Of a stretch of 7,659 nucleotides of DNA, positions 5,315-7,659 are shown piece after piece. Under the pieces are notes generated by a model. The model ran no database searches, was not told the origin of the DNA, and saw only the letters and a list, made by a program, of their open reading frames with translations. This DNA comes from Oscillospiraceae bacterium (GTDB lineage: Bacteria; Bacillota_A; Clostridia; Oscillospirales; Ruminococcaceae). Location of the stretch: positions 1 to 7,659 of the forward strand of contig CAAFWX010000170.1 in assembly GCA_900766795.1 (NCBI GenBank), written 5' to 3'. The stretch's first letter is position 1. Each line of letters starts with the position of its first letter. Made by a program: the position numbers and the translations under genes.

Positions 5315-6466
5315 TCAGTCATTCATGACGGCGAAAAAATCTCTGTATTCGCAGATTTGCGCGTGGTGGTCGAGGGCGAAAGCCTCGTCCGTCGGGTCAA
5401 AATACTGTGAGTGCACGCGTCCGGGTCGGTATTCCTCCTGCTTGTAGGCGTTGGAGGTGTTCCACACGGTGTCAATCCAGATTCCGCGCCCGTCTATTAC
5501 GGCATAGTTCCATTCGTGCATTGCGTCCGAGCCGTAGTCCTCCGCATAGGAGATTCCCGTGTTAAGCGCCCTGCCGCGGATGTTGAAGCACTCCAGCCCC
5601 TGCGCCTGACACAGCGCGGCAAAAAGCGTTGAGAATCCGCCGCAGACCGTGCGGTGGGTTTCCAGAACATGAGAAAGGCACAGCGTTTCGGGAGTGACGT
5701 CGTTGTCCCGCGCGTCATAGTCGTAGTAGATATTGTCGCTCACCCATTGTGCCAGAGCGCGCAGTTTTTCGTAGTCGTCGGTTATATTCTCGCAGACCGT
5801 GTCGGAGATTTCCTGCACCTGCGAAAGCGCTTCCGCGATTTTCTGCGGGTCGAGGTCAAAGGAGATGTATTCCTTTACGCCGTCCTCGGGCAGCGTGAGC
5901 TTAAGGTTAAGCGCCGCGGTATTGTCGGCGGCGTTTGCTCCGATATCGACAGGGAGAAATCCGTCCTCGGTCACTGCAATGCGATAATCCCGCACGCCTG
6001 TTTCGGTGTATATCATCAGTGTGTCGAAGCTGCCGATTGTGCGGCTTCCCGTGAACTGTACGGAAAAATCCTCGCCGCTGTATTCGGGCACACTGCCCTT
6101 TTCTCTGCCCTCCGAAGCAAGGCAGACAAGCTCAACCTGCTGCTGTAAGCGCCCCTCAACGTAAACCGTGAAGCCGTCAAAGCTAATCGTAACCCGGTTT
6201 TTTGGGTCGTGGGAGGTCACAAGCGAAGCGCGGGCGGCATTTTCGGGTTTCTCCGCGTCCTCAATTGTGCTTTCGGCGCTTGCCTGAATATCCGTGCTGC
6301 TTTCGGGGGTACTTACGGCGCTGCTTTCGGCGGAACTTGTGGCGCTCTCCTCGAGGGAGGCTGCCGTGCTGTAATGAAACTCGGGCGCGGAGGTGTTTTT
6401 TGCGCCGCACGCGCACAGAAGAACCGCCGCAGCCGCGGCTGCCGCCGATTTGAGAATATTCCTCAT
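5315..6466 (-). CDS. Surface lipoprotein with transglutaminase-like (protease-type) domain
   Basis: The 383-aa product begins with a lipoprotein signal peptide: MRNILK, an alanine-rich hydrophobic core (8-17) and the lipobox LCAC, with lipidation expected at C20. Residues about 25-75 are rich in Ser, Glu, Ala and Thr, a typical spacer through the Gram-positive wall. A beta-rich segment (about 85-195) with repeated hydrophobic strands follows; it may be a small cadherin-like domain, but I cannot assign it. The C-terminal transglutaminase-like core (about 225-345) has the full triad: C275 in TVCGGFS, H317 in MHEWNY, D332 in WIDTVWN. In bacteria this fold is usually a peptidase or cross-linker acting on surface protein or peptidoglycan; the substrate is unknown here. 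The ATG at 6466 has AGAGGG (6473-6478) 6 nt upstream. It has its own strong promoter and lies 148 bp upstream of mbl on the same strand. No clear rho-independent terminator is seen after its stop, so read-through into mbl is possible. Confidence 0.9.
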   Translation of the reverse strand: MRNILKSAAAAAAAVLLCACGAKNTSAPEFHYSTAASLEESATSSAESSAVSTPESSTDIQASAESTIEDAEKPENAARASLVTSHDPKNRVTISFDGFTVYVEGRLQQQVELVCLASEGREKGSVPEYSGEDFSVQFTGSRTIGSFDTLMIYTETGVRDYRIAVTEDGFLPVDIGANAADNTAALNLKLTLPEDGVKEYISFDLDPQKIAEALSQVQEISDTVCENITDDYEKLRALAQWVSDNIYYDYDARDNDVTPETLCLSHVLETHRTVCGGFSTLFAALCQAQGLECFNIRGRALNTGISYAEDYGSDAMHEWNYAVIDGRGIWIDTVWNTSNAYKQEEYRPGRVHSQYFDPTDEAFALDHHAQICEYRDFFAVMND

Positions 6467-6501
6467 GGCAAACCCTCTTTTGTGAATTTTGGTACAGATT
6501 T

Positions 6502-6530
6502 ATTGTACATCTTTATTAACCTGTTGTCAA
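6502..6530 (-). promoter_or_regulatory. sigma-A promoter of the transglutaminase-like lipoprotein gene
   Basis: Minus-strand TTGACA (6525-6530, perfect consensus) and TACAAT (6502-6507) are spaced by 17 bp. Predicted start of transcription is near 6495, giving a leader of about 29 nt that includes the AGAGGG ribosome binding site. Confidence 0.88.
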
Positions 6531-6712
6531 GAAATAATACGCGTTTTTCCTGTAATATCCTGCGAATTTGAGCAGAATTGCCGTATTTTAGCCGGAATTA
6601 ACCTAAAATAGCACCGCTTCCAATATAAATTAAGTGAAATTACAATTTTACCCGAATAAAATTTAAGTAATTTTATACTAAAAACTGTGAGCAAGTTTAG
6701 CCAAAAAGACAA
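6531..6712. other. AT-rich spacer between divergent promoters, with imperfect repeats
   Basis: This is the centre of a 341-bp gene-free region (6467-6807). It is strongly AT-rich and I see no credible gene or RNA in it. It contains two imperfect copies of an AAATTTAAGT-like sequence (AAATTAAGT 6627-6635; AAATTTAAGT 6659-6668), each followed by an ATT-rich tail, about three helical turns apart. It also contains a near-palindrome, GTGAAATT-AC-AATTTTAC (6634-6651, one mismatch). These could be regulator sites or UP-element-like DNA for the divergent promoters, or simple low-complexity sequence. Confidence 0.4.
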
Positions 6713-6741
6713 TTGAAATATACGCAAAGATTTGTTATACT
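6713..6741 (+). promoter_or_regulatory. sigma-A promoter of the GH130 gene
   Basis: TTGAAA (6713-6718) and TATACT (6736-6741) are 17 bp apart, with TGT before the -10 (TG-extended). Transcription would begin near 6748, leaving a leader of about 60 nt that opens with a hairpin at 6752-6779. Confidence 0.85.
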
Positions 6742-6751
6742 GTGATTAATG

Positions 6752-6779
6752 GGTACAGACCGCAGAGGGCGGCTGTATC
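6752..6779 (+). promoter_or_regulatory. Leader hairpin of the GH130 transcript
   Basis: TACAG (6754-6758) pairs with CTGTA (6773-6777) and CCGC (6760-6763) with GCGG (6769-6772), with one bulged A (6759) and a 5-nt AGAGG loop. A G-C and a G-U pair (6752-6753 with 6778-6779) extend the base. It sits within a few nt of the expected 5' end and about 15 nt before the ribosome binding site GAGAGG (6795-6800), which it leaves free. It may stabilise the mRNA or, as DNA, act as an operator. It does not match a riboswitch I know. Confidence 0.55.
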
Positions 6780-6807
6780 GAACGAATAACAAATGAGAGG
6801 TATTGAC

Positions 6808-7659
6808 ATGAGCTTTGAAATTCTGAACGGCACAAGCATTCCCAACATTCCGTGGATGGATCGTCCCGAGGGCTGCAAGGACGTGGTATGGCGCTACGAC
6901 GCTAACCCCATCATCCCCCGCGACCTGCTTCCTACCAGCAACTCCATCTTCAACTCCGCAGTTGTTCCCTTTGAGGACGGCAAGGGTCACCACTTTGCAG
7001 GTGTATTCCGCGTAGACGACAAGGAGAGAAACATGGCTATCCATGCAGGTTTCTCCGTTGACGGCGTAAAGTGGGAGATTAACGAGAAGAAGGTTGAGTG
7101 GATTAACGACGACCCCGACGATGCCGAGGCTAATCCCTGGCAGTACGGCTACGACCCCCGCTGCGTATGGATTGAGGACAGATTCTGGATTACCTGGTGC
7201 AACGCATACGGCTGGAAGCCCACCATCGGTATCGGCTGGACAAAGGACTTTGTTGAGTTCCATCAGGAGGAGAACGCATTCCTGCCCTTCAACAGAAACG
7301 GCGTTCTGTTCCCCCGCAAGATTAACGGCGAGTTCGTAATGTTCTCCCGTCCCTCTGACAGCGGTCACACTCCTTTCGGCGACATGTACCTGTCCCACTC
7401 CAAGGACATGAAGTACTGGGGCAAGCACAGACACGTTATGGCTCCCGACAGAGGCTGGGAGAGCAAGAAGATTGGCGCAGGTCCTATTCCGATTGAAACA
7501 AGCGAGGGCTGGCTGGTATTCTATCACGGCGTTCTTGAGAGCTGCAACGGCTTCGTTTACAGCTTCGGCGCTTGCATTCTCGACAAGGATCAGCCGTGGA
7601 AGGTTAAGTACCGCTGCCGCGAGTACCTCATCAACCCGCGTGAGATCTACGAGACCGTC
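6808..7659 (+). CDS. GH130 beta-1,4-mannoside phosphorylase, 3' end cut by window
   Basis: This is a cytoplasmic glycoside phosphorylase that cleaves beta-mannosidic bonds with inorganic phosphate, releasing alpha-mannose 1-phosphate and so saving energy in mannan or N-glycan core breakdown. 284 codons are present with no stop. Family marks are [13 protein letters not shown] (26-38), [12 protein letters not shown] (44-55), the GYDPR motif (114-118) whose D116 corresponds to the GH130 proton donor, [17 protein letters not shown] (160-176), [12 protein letters not shown] (181-192), and [10 protein letters not shown] (221-230) with YHG (239-241). The pattern resembles GH130 subfamily 2, whose members act on mannooligosaccharides or mannosyl-N-acetylglucosamine; as I recall, R. 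albus RaMP2 is close. Exact substrate cannot be fixed: 4-O-beta-mannosylglucose, mannooligosaccharides and Man-GlcNAc all remain possible. About 50 C-terminal residues should be missing. ATG 6808 has GAGAGG 7 nt upstream. It is transcribed divergently from the lipoprotein gene. Confidence 0.93.
   Translation, partial: MSFEILNGTSIPNIPWMDRPEGCKDVVWRYDANPIIPRDLLPTSNSIFNSAVVPFEDGKGHHFAGVFRVDDKERNMAIHAGFSVDGVKWEINEKKVEWINDDPDDAEANPWQYGYDPRCVWIEDRFWITWCNAYGWKPTIGIGWTKDFVEFHQEENAFLPFNRNGVLFPRKINGEFVMFSRPSDSGHTPFGDMYLSHSKDMKYWGKHRHVMAPDRGWESKKIGAGPIPIETSEGWLVFYHGVLESCNGFVYSFGACILDKDQPWKVKYRCREYLINPREIYETV

Noticed and set aside
6527..6727. Minus-strand 66-codon frame in the AT-rich intergenic region
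   Set aside because: It covers the lipoprotein -35 region and part of the GH130 -35, has no Shine-Dalgarno site, and is explained by low-complexity AT sequence.
6697..7527. Minus-strand open frame of 276 codons opposite the GH130 gene
   Set aside because: The plus strand encodes an unmistakable GH130 enzyme with RBS and promoter; the antisense frame crosses that promoter and shows no family motif.
1..7659. CRISPR array, tRNA, rRNA, transposase or toxin-antitoxin genes
   Set aside because: No regularly spaced repeats, cloverleaf folds or rRNA-like sequence was recognised on either strand, and no ORF shows transposase or toxin motifs.

Overview
The window looks like a draft contig, probably metagenomic, from a Gram-positive anaerobe of the Clostridia, most plausibly a Ruminococcus-like member of the Oscillospiraceae. 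The signs are a lipoprotein with a Ser/Glu-rich spacer, an Mbl-type actin, strong AGGAG/GAGG ribosome binding sites, near-consensus sigma-A promoters with 17-bp spacing (three with a TG-extended -10), and a GH130 mannoside phosphorylase resembling those I recall from Ruminococcus albus. The taxonomy is an inference from gene content. The first 19 bases are not biological: they are the 3' end of the Illumina TruSeq adapter.

Layout. (1) Bases 20-660 are AT-rich. They hold the 3' part of a gene for a membrane protein ending in a textbook RanBP2-type zinc finger, followed by a short stretch of inverted and direct repeats. (2) From about 660 the composition shifts to GC-rich. A strong promoter, with a perfect 13-bp inverted repeat wrapped around its -10 box, drives cca (CCA-adding tRNA nucleotidyltransferase). 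(3) A bidirectional hairpin terminator separates cca from a convergent minus-strand block. (4) That block, read right to left, is a transglutaminase-like surface lipoprotein (own promoter), an mbl/mreB-type cell-shape actin (own promoter), and a soluble LacI-type sensor fused to a GGDEF diguanylate cyclase (no visible promoter; likely cotranscribed with mbl). (5) A 341-bp AT-rich divergent intergenic region carries back-to-back promoters. (6) A plus-strand GH130 beta-mannoside phosphorylase follows, with a hairpin in its leader, cut by the window end.

How the genes fit together. cca is housekeeping tRNA maturation. The lipoprotein, mbl and the sensor-cyclase form a same-strand cluster that could tie the cell envelope and shape to c-di-GMP signalling, possibly in response to a small ligand such as a sugar; this is inference from adjacency and domains. 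The GH130 enzyme would degrade beta-mannosides phosphorolytically in the cytoplasm. I see no CRISPR array, tRNA, rRNA or transposase. The least ordinary items are the zinc-finger membrane protein with its repeat-rich 3' flank, the promoter-embedded palindrome of cca, and the mbl/LacI-GGDEF tandem.
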